Of a stretch of DNA of 64,000 bases, positions 53,372 to 62,896 are shown in pieces. The stretch lies in the NCBI GenBank assembly GCA_020635035.1, contig JACKAO010000007.1, positions 260,108 through 324,107 of the forward strand, read 5' to 3'. Numbering within the stretch: position 1 is the first letter of the stretch; each line of letters begins with the position of its first letter. The DNA is from Calditrichia bacterium (GTDB taxonomy: Bacteria; Calditrichota; Calditrichia; Calditrichales; J004). Under the pieces are notes generated by a model that searched no databases, was not told where the DNA came from, and was given only the letters and a program-made list of their open reading frames with translations. A program made the position numbers and the translations under genes.

Positions 53372-54532
53372 ATGAATATCCATGAATACCAGGCTAAAGA
53401 AATCCTTAAAAAATATAATGTGCCTGTGCCTGAAGGTTATCCTGCATTTAGCATTGCTGAAGCAGTTGAAGCAGCAAAAAAACTGTCAACAGAAGTTTGT
53501 GTAGTTAAAGCACAAATTCATGCCGGAGGCCGTGGAAAAGGCGGTGGAGTAAAAATTGCAAAATCTAAAAATGATGTAAAAGATATCGCAAAATCAATTC
53601 TGGGGATGAACCTGGTTACACACCAGACAGGTAAAGAAGGAAAAAAAGTAAGAAAATTACTGATAGAACAAGGCGTTGATATTGCCCGCGAATTATACCT
53701 TGGTATGGTTTTGGATCGCGTTACGTCACAATATGTTATGATGGCAAGTACAGAAGGTGGTGTAGAGATTGAAAAAGTTGCAGCACAGACCCCGGAAAAA
53801 ATTCTCAAAGTATGGATTGATCCCGCGGTTGGGATGCAGGGTTTCCAGGCAAGACAGCTGGCATTTGGTCTTGGCCTTGAAGGAAAACAGGTTGGCAATG
53901 CTGTTAAATTTATGATCGCTTTATATACAGCCTTTGTTTCTAATGATTGCAGTCTTGCAGAGATCAATCCGCTGGTCGTGACAAAAGCTGGTGATGTGCT
54001 TGCGCTTGATGCAAAAATTAATTTCGATGATAGTGCGTTATACCGTCATCAGGATATAAGAGCACTGCGTGATCTGGATGAAGAAGATCCTTTTGAACTA
54101 GAAGCATCTCAGAATGATCTTAATTATATTAAACTTGATGGTAATGTTGGATGTATGGTAAATGGTGCCGGCCTTGCGATGGCAACAATGGATATAATCA
54201 AATTGGCAGGTGGAGAACCGGCGAATTTTCTTGATGTTGGCGGCGGTGCAAATGTTGAAACGGTACGTAATGGTTTTAAAATTATTCTCAAAGATCCCAA
54301 TGTAAAAGCTGTTTTAATTAATATTTTTGGTGGAATTGTTCGCTGCGATCGTGTTGCACAAGGTGTGATTGAAGCGGTTAAATCCATCAATGTCAATGTT
54401 CCGGTTGTAATAAGACTGGAGGGTACAAACGCCAAAGAAGCTGCAGTCATGCTGCAGGAATCAGGTATGGATTTTCTGGTTGCAGAAAATCTTGAAGATG
54501 CGGCTCAAAAAGTTGTTGGCGTTCTAAAATAA
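53372..54532 (+). CDS. sucC: Succinyl-CoA synthetase beta subunit
   Basis: The 386-residue protein is the ATP-grasp subunit of the TCA-cycle enzyme that makes ATP or GTP from succinyl-CoA. It opens with NIHEYQAKEILKKYNVPVP, has the nucleotide-binding KAQIHAGGRGKGGGVK, and ends with the CoA-ligase part holding NIFGGIVRCDRVAQG. TTTAGGAGAAA lies directly before the ATG. The alpha subunit follows after 41 bases. The length matches E. coli SucC (388). Confidence 0.96.
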   Translation: MNIHEYQAKEILKKYNVPVPEGYPAFSIAEAVEAAKKLSTEVCVVKAQIHAGGRGKGGGVKIAKSKNDVKDIAKSILGMNLVTHQTGKEGKKVRKLLIEQGVDIARELYLGMVLDRVTSQYVMMASTEGGVEIEKVAAQTPEKILKVWIDPAVGMQGFQARQLAFGLGLEGKQVGNAVKFMIALYTAFVSNDCSLAEINPLVVTKAGDVLALDAKINFDDSALYRHQDIRALRDLDEEDPFELEASQNDLNYIKLDGNVGCMVNGAGLAMATMDIIKLAGGEPANFLDVGGGANVETVRNGFKIILKDPNVKAVLINIFGGIVRCDRVAQGVIEAVKSINVNVPVVIRLEGTNAKEAAVMLQESGMDFLVAENLEDAAQKVVGVLK

Positions 54533-54573
54533 TTAATCAAAACAGTATGCTGTCTTGAATTAAGGAGAAAAAA

Positions 54574-55443
54574 ATGAGTGTATTACTAACTGAAAAAACA
54601 AAAATTTTAGTGCAGGGTATTACCGGCTCTGAAGGATCGTTTCATACACATCAAATGCTGGAATACAATTCAAATGTGGTTGCAGGCGTTACACCGGGTA
54701 AAGGCGGACAAAAATTTGATGAAAAAGTTCCTGTATTTAACACCGTAAAAGAAGCAGCACTGCAAACAGGTGCAAATGCTTCTGTCATTTTTGTTCCCCC
54801 GCCATTTGCAGCTGATGCAATTATGGAAGCTGCAGAAGCCGGACTTGAGTTAATAGTTTGTATCACCGAAGGTATTCCTGCAAAAGATATGGTAAGTGTA
54901 TATGATTATGTAAAATCAAGAAATACTCATTTGGTCGGCCCGAATTGTCCCGGAGTTATTTCTCCCGGGATTGGTAAAATGGGAATTATGCCTGCGTTTA
55001 TCCACCAGAAAGGAAATGTTGGAGTAATAAGCCGTTCCGGAACTTTAACATATGAAGCTGTTGGACAGTTAAGCGCCCGTAATATAGGTCAATCTACCTG
55101 TATTGGAATTGGTGGTGATCCTGTAATCGGTACACGTTTTATTGATGCTTTGAAGTTGTTTAATGAAGACGATGATACACATGCTGTTGTGATGATTGGC
55201 GAGATAGGCGGAACTGCAGAAGAAGAAGCAGCGGAATGGATTAAAGCACATTTCAAAAAACCAGTTGTCGGATTTATAGCCGGGCAGACAGCACCCCCTG
55301 GAAGAAGAATGGGGCATGCCGGCGCTATTATCAGCGGCGGACAGGGAACAGCTGCAGATAAAATGAAAGCTATGCAAAATGCTGGTATTCATGTATGTAA
55401 GAGTCCCGCTGACATTGGCAAAATGATTGAATCAGTTTTATAG
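54574..55443 (+). CDS. sucD: Succinyl-CoA synthetase alpha subunit
   Basis: The 289-residue subunit binds CoA and carries the phosphohistidine His248 in MGHAGAIISGG. The N-terminal CoA-binding fold includes VQGITGSEGSFHTHQM and VVAGVTPGKGGQ; VGPNCPGVISPG is the central loop. AAGGAGAAAAAA precedes the ATG. It forms the functional complex with the sucC product just upstream. A terminator-like hairpin follows before ndk. Confidence 0.96.
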   Translation: MSVLLTEKTKILVQGITGSEGSFHTHQMLEYNSNVVAGVTPGKGGQKFDEKVPVFNTVKEAALQTGANASVIFVPPPFAADAIMEAAEAGLELIVCITEGIPAKDMVSVYDYVKSRNTHLVGPNCPGVISPGIGKMGIMPAFIHQKGNVGVISRSGTLTYEAVGQLSARNIGQSTCIGIGGDPVIGTRFIDALKLFNEDDDTHAVVMIGEIGGTAEEEAAEWIKAHFKKPVVGFIAGQTAPPGRRMGHAGAIISGGQGTAADKMKAMQNAGIHVCKSPADIGKMIESVL

Positions 55444-55467
55444 AAAAAATAATAATTCATTAGATCG

Positions 55468-55510
55468 CCACAAAAATGGAAAAAAAAATTCTGTTTTTGT
55501 GGTTTTTTTT
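55468..55510 (+). terminator. Intrinsic terminator after sucD
   Basis: CCACAAAAA pairs with TTTTTGTGG around a 17-base A-rich loop and runs into eight T. The T-rich stem reads well only on the plus strand. It separates sucCD from ndk, though ndk starts just 27 bases later. Confidence 0.75.
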
Positions 55511-55536
55511 GATAGTTGAAATTGAAAGGAGCTAGA

Positions 55537-55962
55537 GTGAGTAATAAAACATTGGCAATTTTAAAGCCGGATTGTATTCAGAATAATAATGCAGGAAAAG
55601 TTATTGATCATTTGTTAAATGCCGGTTTTAAAATCGTAGCAATGAAAATGATGAAGCTTACAAAAGAAACCGCTGGTGCTTTTTATGAAGTTCATAAAGA
55701 AAGACCTTTTTACGGTGAGCTGGTTGATTTTATGATGGAAACAAGAGTTATTCCAATTGTATTGGAAAAAGAGAATGCTGTAGCCGCTTTACGAGAAACT
55801 ATTGGCGCAACGGATCCTGCAGAAGCAGCTGATGGGACAGTAAGAAAGCTCTATGCAGAAAGTAAAGGACGTAATACAATTCATGCATCTGATTCTGATG
55901 AGAACGCAGCGCGTGAAATAGCATTCTTTTTCTCAGAAACAGAAAGAATAACAAACCTTTAA
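55537..55962 (+). CDS. ndk: Nucleoside-diphosphate kinase
   Basis: The 141-residue protein transfers phosphate between nucleoside di- and triphosphates through His116 in NTIHASDS. LAILKPDCIQNNNAGKVIDH opens the fold, and GATDPAEAADGTVRKLYA is the conserved stretch before the catalytic site. I chose the GTG at 55537 because AAAGGAG lies 7 bases upstream and the length then equals the usual 140; an ATG at 55516 is in frame but adds unmatched residues. Placed next to sucCD, it can convert GTP and ATP into each other. Confidence 0.93.
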   Translation: MSNKTLAILKPDCIQNNNAGKVIDHLLNAGFKIVAMKMMKLTKETAGAFYEVHKERPFYGELVDFMMETRVIPIVLEKENAVAALRETIGATDPAEAADGTVRKLYAESKGRNTIHASDSDENAAREIAFFFSETERITNL

Positions 55963-56084
55963 TCTTTAGGTTAAAGAAGAAATTAATTTTTTATAATGGA
56001 ACAGCATTGTATATAAAACATAAAAATTCTTAAATGTAATTTTTTTGAATTGTACATTACTGTTTTTTATATTCAGCGATTCCG

Positions 56085-56579
56085 ATGAAAATATCTATAC
56101 AGAGTCTGAAACCCGGAGTTTCAACCTATAAAGAAAGAATTAAACCGGATTTTATTGAACAGAATTTTGTCCGTTTTTATCCAAACGATTTCGATGTAGA
56201 CGTTCTTCTGGATAAAATTGACAGGGATTTTAGAGTTAGAGTTTATCTTTCGTCAACAGCTTTGTATGTTTGTGATCGTTGTTTGGAAGAATACACTGAA
56301 GACTTAAAGACAGATACGGAACAAATTTATAAAATTTCAGCAGAGCAAAATCCTGTTGATGATGATTTTGTTTTCGTGTCACCCGATACGACGGAGATTG
56401 ATTTAAAAGATTTATTAAACGAAACAATTGTACTAAGTCATCCGATAAAAATGCTTTGTAAAGAAGACTGCAAAGGATTATGTGCTGGATGTGGTGCAAA
56501 TTTAAATAATGAAGAATGTAAATGTCAGGAAGCTGATAGCGACCCACGTTGGGAAGAGCTTCGAAAACTGATTAAATAG
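56085..56579 (+). CDS. YceD/DUF177-family protein
   Basis: The 164-residue protein is of the YceD (DUF177) family, linked to 23S rRNA or ribosome assembly and regularly encoded just before rpmF. It shows the CDRCLEEY motif and a C-terminal cysteine cluster (CKEDCKGLCAGCG ... CKC) that probably binds zinc. It starts the lipid-ribosome cluster and lies 8 bases before rpmF. No clear ribosome binding site precedes the ATG. Confidence 0.87.
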   Translation: MKISIQSLKPGVSTYKERIKPDFIEQNFVRFYPNDFDVDVLLDKIDRDFRVRVYLSSTALYVCDRCLEEYTEDLKTDTEQIYKISAEQNPVDDDFVFVSPDTTEIDLKDLLNETIVLSHPIKMLCKEDCKGLCAGCGANLNNEECKCQEADSDPRWEELRKLIK

Positions 56580-56587
56580 GAGAAAAA

Positions 56588-56776
56588 ATGGCTAATCCAA
56601 AACGAAAAATATCACGTTCCAAGAGAGATATGCGTCGTGCACACTGGATGGGTGGACAAACCAGTCACAATATTATTGCCTGTGACAACTGCGGAGAAAA
56701 AATGATTTCTCATCGTGCCTGTCCTTCCTGCGGTCACTACAGAGGAAAAAGCGTAATAAATCCACAAAATTCATAA
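56588..56776 (+). CDS. rpmF: Ribosomal protein bL32
   Basis: The 62-residue protein is a large-subunit ribosomal protein. It opens with ANPKRKISRSKRDMRRAHW and keeps both zinc pairs, CDNCG and CPSCG, so it is the zinc-binding form. TAGGAGAAAAA lies before the ATG. The yceD-rpmF-plsX order is the standard one and couples ribosome and membrane synthesis. Confidence 0.97.
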   Translation: MANPKRKISRSKRDMRRAHWMGGQTSHNIIACDNCGEKMISHRACPSCGHYRGKSVINPQNS

Positions 56777-56788
56777 TCAGCGGTTATT

Positions 56789-57808
56789 GTGCGTATTGCT
56801 TTAGATGCACTTGGTGGAGATCATGGCCCCCATGTAACGGTGGAAGGAGCTTATCAGTATCTTCAGTTACATCCTGAAGATACTGTTATTCTGGTCGGTT
56901 GCAGGGATAAAATAAAAGAAGAGCTTAAGAAAATTCCACAAAGTTTTCATGACAACCTGCCAATAGTTCATGCCCCGGAAAACATCTTAATGTCTGAATC
57001 ACCTACGGAGGCGATCAAAAAGAAAAAAAATTCTTCAATGATTGTTGGCCTCCAGTTAAATAAGGATGGTGAAGCAAACGGTTTTGTGAGTGCCGGAAGT
57101 ACAGGTGCACAAATGGCTGGAAGTTTGCTTGTTTTAGGCAGAATAAGCGGTGTTAAAAGACCGGCAATCGGGGTGTTTTTGCCTTCTGAACGCGGAATGG
57201 TTTTTCTGATCGATGCCGGGGCAAACGTTGACTCTAAACCCGTACATTTATTGCAATTTGCGATTATGAGTAATATTTTTGTTTCTCAGGTCTTTGAAAG
57301 AGACTCCCTTAAAATTGGGCTTTTAAGCAACGGTGAAGAATCCAGTAAGGGGAATGAAACTACAATTTCTACAAACAAATTACTCCAGGAAAAATTGCCC
57401 AACTTTTATGGTAATATTGAAGGCAGTGATATATTTTCCGGTAAGACGGACATCATTGTATGCGATGGCTTCGTCGGAAATATCATGCTTAAAATGGTAG
57501 AAAGCGTAATGGGAGTAATCCTTAGTAAAATCAGAAGAAATATCGGAAAAAATCTTGCCAAAAATTTTGGTGCTATGCTGGTTAAACCTGCTTTTCATGC
57601 ACTTAAAGAAAGTTTTAATTATGAACAGTATGGTGGCGTGCCATTGTTGGGAGTAAATGGTATCTCCATAATTTGTCATGGGAAATCTTCAGCTATTGCT
57701 ATTAAGAATGCACTTCGTGTAGCACGTGATATGAATGACAAAGATGTGAACAGGCATATTGAAAAAAAGCTTAAAATCGAGGAAATTGCAGATGTTGAGG
57801 CGAGCTAA
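56789..57808 (+). CDS. plsX: Phosphate acyltransferase PlsX
   Basis: PlsX makes acyl-phosphate from acyl-ACP, the donor for the first step of phospholipid synthesis. The 339 residues match the family: RIALDALGGDHGPHVTVEG at the start, GSTGAQMAGSLLVLGRI in the middle and VCDGFVGNIMLKMVE near the active site. The start is GTG at 56789, 12 bases after rpmF, with only a weak ribosome binding site, so translation may be coupled. The 3' end overlaps fabH by 17 bases. Confidence 0.95.
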   Translation: MRIALDALGGDHGPHVTVEGAYQYLQLHPEDTVILVGCRDKIKEELKKIPQSFHDNLPIVHAPENILMSESPTEAIKKKKNSSMIVGLQLNKDGEANGFVSAGSTGAQMAGSLLVLGRISGVKRPAIGVFLPSERGMVFLIDAGANVDSKPVHLLQFAIMSNIFVSQVFERDSLKIGLLSNGEESSKGNETTISTNKLLQEKLPNFYGNIEGSDIFSGKTDIIVCDGFVGNIMLKMVESVMGVILSKIRRNIGKNLAKNFGAMLVKPAFHALKESFNYEQYGGVPLLGVNGISIICHGKSSAIAIKNALRVARDMNDKDVNRHIEKKLKIEEIADVEAS

Positions 57809-58790
57809 AATAAGCGCAGTAAGTCACTATGTTCCTGAAAAGGTATTAACCAATCATGATCTTGAACAAATGGTTGATACAAATGATGAATGGATACAGA
57901 CGCGTACGGGAATCAGAGAAAGAAGAATACTTGAAGATGGCAAAGCAACATCAGATATGGCTGCTGAAGCTGTTCGTAAGTTATGTGAACAACGCGGAAT
58001 AGATCCGCTTGAAATAGATTTAATAATTGTTGGTACTATTACCCCGGATATGTTTTTTCCCAGTACCGGGAACCTTGTTCAGGACAAGGTTGGTGCAAAG
58101 AATGCCTGGTCATATGATGTTGCGGCAGCATGTTCCGGCTTTTTATTTGCCTTATCTTCCGGAGCACAGTTTATTACATCCGGGATGCACAAAAAAGTAG
58201 TCGTTGTCGGTGCCGACAAAATGAGTGCAATTGTAAATTATAAAGATAGAAATACCTGTGTTTTATTTGGCGACGCAGCAGGTGCTGTATTGCTAGAGCC
58301 TGATGAAGAAGATACCGGAATTATCGATTTTATGCTGCATACAGATGGCCATGGTTCTGAATCCCTGCAGATGAAAGCCGGTGGTAGTCTTTATCCTGCA
58401 ACATTAAGGACAGTTGCAAACGACTGGCATTTTATATATCAGGATGGTAAGCAGGTATTCAAATTTGCTGTTCAACGCATGGCAGATGTTTCCGTTAAAA
58501 TTCTTGAAAAACACAATTATACTGGGGATGATTTAAAGCTTTTCGTTCCGCATCAGGCAAATCTCCGGATAATTGATGCGGCTGTAAAACGCTTAGGTAT
58601 CAGTAACGATAAAGTTATGATAAATATTGGTAATTATGGTAACACAACAGCTGCCACTATTCCATTAGCCCTTTCTGAAGCTTACCAGGAAGGACGTCTG
58701 GATAAAAATGATTTGGTACTTTTTGCAACATTTGGCGGCGGATTTACATGGGGCAGTTCACTTCTGAAATGGGCTATGCCTAAGCCTTAA
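57792..58790 (+). CDS. fabH: 3-oxoacyl-ACP synthase III
   Basis: The 332-residue enzyme starts fatty acid synthesis by condensing acetyl-CoA with malonyl-ACP. Cys114 in AAACSGF is the nucleophile, with His in VPHQANLR and Asn in GNYGNTTAAT completing the triad. I chose the ATG at 57792 because GAGGAA lies 7 bases upstream inside plsX; a longer frame from 57759 has no family match in its first residues. The overlap with plsX indicates coupling. Confidence 0.95.
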   Translation: MLRRAKISAVSHYVPEKVLTNHDLEQMVDTNDEWIQTRTGIRERRILEDGKATSDMAAEAVRKLCEQRGIDPLEIDLIIVGTITPDMFFPSTGNLVQDKVGAKNAWSYDVAAACSGFLFALSSGAQFITSGMHKKVVVVGADKMSAIVNYKDRNTCVLFGDAAGAVLLEPDEEDTGIIDFMLHTDGHGSESLQMKAGGSLYPATLRTVANDWHFIYQDGKQVFKFAVQRMADVSVKILEKHNYTGDDLKLFVPHQANLRIIDAAVKRLGISNDKVMINIGNYGNTTAATIPLALSEAYQEGRLDKNDLVLFATFGGGFTWGSSLLKWAMPKP

Positions 58791-58814
58791 GAAAAATAAT
58801 ACCCTTAAAAATTA

Positions 58815-59735
58815 ATGAATAAAGCATTTATATTTCCCGGTCAGGCGTCTCAATATGTTGGGATGGCAAAAGATCTGTATGAAAAATTCGATCTAGCAAA
58901 AGAATATTTCGAAACAGCTAATAAAATCATGGAGCTGGATTTGGCGGATATTTGTTTTAATGGTCCAGAAGATCAGTTAAAACAGACGTTTATTACCCAA
59001 CCGGCGATCTTTGTTCATAGTGTCATTGTTGCAAGATTACTCGAAAATAAAAATGTTAAACCTGTTGCAGTTGCCGGGCATAGTCTTGGCGAATACAGTG
59101 CTTTGGTTGCGGCCGGTGTTCTGACCTTTGAAAATGGACTCAAGCTTGTAAAAGAACGCAGCAGGCTTATGCATGAAGCAGGTCAAAAAAATCCAGGAAC
59201 AATGGGAGCACTCATTGGTTTAGATCCTGTTTCTGTGAATGAAGTTTGTGAACTTGCCAGTGAATTTGGGGTTGTTCAGGCCGCCAATTTTAATTCTCCA
59301 GGACAGATTGCCATATCAGGTTCCATTACAGCTGTAACAAAAGCTTTAGAAATTGCCAAAGAAAAAGGTGCAAAAAGAGCAGTTGAATTAGTTGTTTCAG
59401 GTGCCTTTCATTCTCCGTTAATGAAAGATGCGCAGCAGGGACTATCTGCTGCACTTAAAATTACGGAAATGTCCGATTCGAAAATTCCGTTCTACTCAAA
59501 TGTTACTGCTGAAGCAGTACAAAATGCTTCTGAGATCAGAGAATTGCTGCTTAAACAGTTGACCAATCCTGTTAAATGGCAGGATATAATTCTGAGAATG
59601 ATTAATGATAAGCATTCGAATTTTTTGGAAGTTGGACCGGGAAAAGTACTGAAAGGCCTTGTTAAAAGGATAGACAAAGAAGCGCAATGTGATGCTTGTG
59701 GCAATGTTGATGAACTGGACATGATTGAGGGGTAA
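58815..59735 (+). CDS. fabD: Malonyl-CoA:ACP transacylase
   Basis: The 306-residue enzyme moves malonyl groups from CoA to ACP. It opens with FIFPGQASQYVGMAKDLYE. The nucleophile is Ser90 in GHSLGEYSALVAAG, and the His partner lies in GAFHSPLM. Length and motifs match E. coli FabD (309). It follows fabH by 24 bases, and fabG starts 3 bases after its stop. Confidence 0.96.
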   Translation: MNKAFIFPGQASQYVGMAKDLYEKFDLAKEYFETANKIMELDLADICFNGPEDQLKQTFITQPAIFVHSVIVARLLENKNVKPVAVAGHSLGEYSALVAAGVLTFENGLKLVKERSRLMHEAGQKNPGTMGALIGLDPVSVNEVCELASEFGVVQAANFNSPGQIAISGSITAVTKALEIAKEKGAKRAVELVVSGAFHSPLMKDAQQGLSAALKITEMSDSKIPFYSNVTAEAVQNASEIRELLLKQLTNPVKWQDIILRMINDKHSNFLEVGPGKVLKGLVKRIDKEAQCDACGNVDELDMIEG

Positions 59736-59738
59736 CCA

Positions 59739-60479
59739 TTGATTTTTAAAGATAAGGCTATAATTGTTACCGGATCTTCCCGCGGTATAGGAAAAGAGAT
59801 TGCAATTGCGTATGCAAAAGAAGGTGCAATGGTAACAATAAGTAGCAGGAATGATGAAAGTTTAAAAAGTGTTGCCGATGAGATTAAATCAATAGGAGGC
59901 GAAGTCTTATCTGTTGCCGCGGATGTATCCAAGCCTGAAGATTCAAAAACCCTTATTGAACAAACAATTGCCAAGTTTGGGAAAGTTGACATTCTTGTAA
60001 ATAATGCAGGGATAACGCGCGATAATCTTCTCCTGAGACTTTCAGAAGAAGATTGGGATAATGTAATTGACATAAATCTCAAAGGAGCATTCAACTGTCT
60101 GAAAGCTGTAACAAAACAAATGATGAAACAACGCCAGGGTTGTATTATTAATATGAGTTCTGTTGTTGGTGTTATGGGGAATGCTGGTCAGGTTAATTAC
60201 GCTGCTTCGAAAGCAGGAATAATTGGTATAACCAAAAGTGCAGCCAAAGAGTTGGCATCAAGAGGTATTCGTGTTAATGCAATTGCACCCGGCTTTATTG
60301 AAACAGATATGACAGATAACCTCCCCGAGAAAGCAAAAGAAGAACTGGTTTCGGCCATTCCCCTGGGGAAATTAGGGACAGTTCAGGATGTCGCAGATTT
60401 GGTTTTATTTTTAACTTCTGAAAAAGCAAAATATATTACAGGTCAGGTCATCAATGTTGATGGCGGAATGGTAATTTAA
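59739..60479 (+). CDS. fabG: 3-oxoacyl-ACP reductase
   Basis: The 246-residue short-chain dehydrogenase reduces 3-oxoacyl-ACP using NADPH. TGSSRGIGKEIA is the cofactor loop, NNAGITRDN follows, and the catalytic residues are the Ser in MSSVVG and the Tyr and Lys in YAASKAG. The C-terminal NVDGGMVI is typical. The start is TTG at 59739, well supported by GAGGGG 7 bases upstream and the tight spacing after fabD. Confidence 0.96.
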   Translation: MIFKDKAIIVTGSSRGIGKEIAIAYAKEGAMVTISSRNDESLKSVADEIKSIGGEVLSVAADVSKPEDSKTLIEQTIAKFGKVDILVNNAGITRDNLLLRLSEEDWDNVIDINLKGAFNCLKAVTKQMMKQRQGCIINMSSVVGVMGNAGQVNYAASKAGIIGITKSAAKELASRGIRVNAIAPGFIETDMTDNLPEKAKEELVSAIPLGKLGTVQDVADLVLFLTSEKAKYITGQVINVDGGMVI

Positions 60480-60509
60480 CAATTAAATAATGACAAAGGA
60501 GGAGCACTC

Positions 60510-60743
60510 ATGTCAGTTGCAGATCAAGTAAAAGAAATTATTATAGATCAATTAGGTGTTGATGAGGGTCAGGTTAAAAACGATGCTTCTTTTATCGATG
60601 ATTTAGGTGCTGATAGTCTTGACACAGTAGAACTTGTTATGGCATTCGAAGAAAAGTTTGATATCGAAATACCTGATGAAGATGCTGAAAAAATGCGCAC
60701 AGTCGGTGACGCTATTTCTTATCTGGAAGAAAAACTGGGGTAA
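60510..60743 (+). CDS. acpP: Acyl carrier protein
   Basis: The 77-residue acidic helical protein carries growing fatty acyl chains. The phosphopantetheine arm attaches at Ser36 in DLGADSLDTVELVM. AAAGGAGGA, one of the strongest ribosome binding sites in the window, lies 6 bases before the ATG, which fits the high amounts of ACP a cell needs. A hairpin with a T run follows it. Confidence 0.97.
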   Translation: MSVADQVKEIIIDQLGVDEGQVKNDASFIDDLGADSLDTVELVMAFEEKFDIEIPDEDAEKMRTVGDAISYLEEKLG

Positions 60744-60769
60744 TTCTCAGTTTCTTTGCAGACTTTCAT

Positions 60770-60805
60770 AGCAATCCGCTGTTAAACGGGTTGCTTGTAT
60801 TTTTT
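60770..60805 (+). terminator. Terminator-like hairpin between acpP and fabF
   Basis: AGCAATCCG pairs with CGGGTTGCT (one G-T pair) around an 8-base loop, followed by TGTA and six T. It probably stops part of the transcription after acpP, giving more ACP message than fabF message. Confidence 0.7.
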
Positions 60806-60834
60806 GTCTGATGTTTCATTATTGAAGGTTTTTT

Positions 60835-62079
60835 ATGACTAAAAAACGTGTTGTTGTTACTGGTATAGGTGCAATTTGCCCGGTTGGTAATGATGTAAAA
60901 GAAATCTGGCAATCATTGTTGGCAGGTAAAAATGGTGTTGGATATATTTCATTATTTGATACAGCTGAATTTACAACCAAGATCGGTGCGGAAGTTAAGA
61001 ATTTTGATCCATTAAATTATTTTGATAAAAAAGATGCACGAAAACTTGATCGTTACACACAGTTTGCAATGATCTCTGCCGATGAAGCAATAACATCTTC
61101 AAATCTTGATCTCGACAAAGAAGATCGTGATCGTATTGGTGTTATCATTGGCTCAGGTATTGGGGGCATGCTCACTTTCGAAGAGGAACATACAAAGCTG
61201 ATCGAAAACGGACCACGCAGGGTAAGCCCATTTTTTATACCATCAATGATTGCCGACATCGCAGCCGGTCATGTTTCTATGAAATATAATTTAAAAGGTC
61301 CGAATTATGCCACCGTTTCTGCGTGCTCAACATCAGCACATGCTATCGGTCTGGGAATGCGTTCTATACAGGTAGGCGATGCAGATATAATGGTCTGTGG
61401 TGGTGCAGAAGCTACTATCACTCCTATGGGAGTTGCTGGTTTCAATGCAGCAAAAGCGTTATCAACCCGCAATGAACATCCGGAAAAAGCAAGCAGACCT
61501 TTTGATAAAGAAAGGGATGGTTTTATTATTGGAGAAGGCGGAGGAATTGTAATTCTCGAAAGCCTAGAACATGCATTAGAAAGAGGAGCGCCTATATTTG
61601 CAGAACTATCCGGTATGGGATTTACTGCAGATGCTTATCATATAACGCAGCCGGCACCTGGCGGAGAAGGAGCCATCCGGGCTATGCGGATTGCTGTTAA
61701 TGATGCCAATTTGCCATTAAACGCGGTTGATTATATTAATGCACACGGTACATCAACATATTTTAATGATAAAAATGAAACAGCGGCTATTAAAAGCCTA
61801 TTTGAAGATCATGCAGATAAAATAAATATCAGTTCAACAAAATCAATGACCGGTCATTTACTGGGGGCAGCCGGTTCATTAGAAATGATTGTTTCTGCAT
61901 TGGCGGTAAAAGAAAATAAAATTCCGCCAACAATAAATTATGAAATACCTGATCCTGAATGTGATTTGAATTATACACCTAATACAATGTTAGAAAAAGA
62001 AGTCAATGTTGCCTTGAGCAACTCATTCGGCTTTGGCGGTCATAATGTGACTCTTTGTGTTAAAAAATATACTGAATAG
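60835..62079 (+). CDS. fabF: 3-oxoacyl-ACP synthase II
   Basis: The 414-residue condensing enzyme elongates fatty acids. Cys164 in SACSTSAHAIG is the nucleophile, and the two catalytic His lie in NAHGTSTYFND and TGHLLGAAGS. GAAGG lies upstream of the ATG. Length and motifs match FabF rather than FabB. It follows acpP by 91 bases and precedes rnc by 17. Confidence 0.96.
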   Translation: MTKKRVVVTGIGAICPVGNDVKEIWQSLLAGKNGVGYISLFDTAEFTTKIGAEVKNFDPLNYFDKKDARKLDRYTQFAMISADEAITSSNLDLDKEDRDRIGVIIGSGIGGMLTFEEEHTKLIENGPRRVSPFFIPSMIADIAAGHVSMKYNLKGPNYATVSACSTSAHAIGLGMRSIQVGDADIMVCGGAEATITPMGVAGFNAAKALSTRNEHPEKASRPFDKERDGFIIGEGGGIVILESLEHALERGAPIFAELSGMGFTADAYHITQPAPGGEGAIRAMRIAVNDANLPLNAVDYINAHGTSTYFNDKNETAAIKSLFEDHADKINISSTKSMTGHLLGAAGSLEMIVSALAVKENKIPPTINYEIPDPECDLNYTPNTMLEKEVNVALSNSFGFGGHNVTLCVKKYTE

Positions 62080-62096
62080 TTGCTGCGCACAGAAAA

Positions 62097-62873
62097 ATGA
62101 TTCAAAAAATTACAGGATTATTCAAAACAAAAGCAGCTGTTTTTGTGAATAATCCGATTGACGTTTCTGGATTTCAGAACAAAATAAAATATACATTTGA
62201 AAATCAGGATTTATTAATTCAGGCAGTTAGCCACCGTTCAAATTATTTGAACTCCGAGAAGCAAATATCTTCGAATGAGCGACTTGAGTTTTTGGGTGAT
62301 GCCGTTTTGGATTTACTTGTTACTGAATATCTTTATAAGGAATTTAAAAACGAAAACGAAGGCGCCTTATCTCAAAAAAAAGCCATCCTTGTATCCCGCA
62401 AAGTTTTAGGTAAGATCACAGAAGACATAGGATTAGGTGAATACCTGATTCTTAATAAGGGAGAAGAAAAGACAGGTGGCCGAAAACGTCTTTCAAATTT
62501 AGCCAATCTGTTTGAAGCAATCCTGGGTGCAATTTATATGGATAGCGGAATAAACTCTGCAAAAGCATTTGTTGATAACTTCCTGCTAAAGAATCAGAAA
62601 GAGCTGTTAAAAACAAAAACGTATTTTAATTATAAGTCACTTTTACTGGAATTTGCCCAAGCAAAAGGTTGGGGAGCTCCAAAATACTTTGTCATTGATG
62701 AAACTGGGCCAGATCATCAGAAAATTTTCTTAATCGAAGTCAGGGTTAATGATGATCAGTCAGCACAAGGCAAGGGACCAAATAAAAAAAGTGGTGAACA
62801 GAATGCAGCAAAGAATGCATTAAAAGCATTATCTGAAACATATTCAGAATTAACTGAAATTTTCAAGAATTGA
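62097..62873 (+). CDS. rnc: Ribonuclease III
   Basis: The 258-residue enzyme cuts double-stranded RNA in rRNA processing and mRNA turnover. The catalytic signature is NERLEFLGDAVLDLLVTEYL, with further acids in LANLFEAILGAIYMDSG. A dsRNA-binding domain fills the C-terminal part (about 185-250; GKGPNKKSGEQNAAKNALKA). The N-terminus has about 25 extra residues before the nuclease domain. Its position after the fab cluster is common. A wza-like gene starts 23 bases later. Confidence 0.95.
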   Translation: MIQKITGLFKTKAAVFVNNPIDVSGFQNKIKYTFENQDLLIQAVSHRSNYLNSEKQISSNERLEFLGDAVLDLLVTEYLYKEFKNENEGALSQKKAILVSRKVLGKITEDIGLGEYLILNKGEEKTGGRKRLSNLANLFEAILGAIYMDSGINSAKAFVDNFLLKNQKELLKTKTYFNYKSLLLEFAQAKGWGAPKYFVIDETGPDHQKIFLIEVRVNDDQSAQGKGPNKKSGEQNAAKNALKALSETYSELTEIFKN

Positions 62874-62896
62874 TTTTAGCCCAGATAGGACTACAA

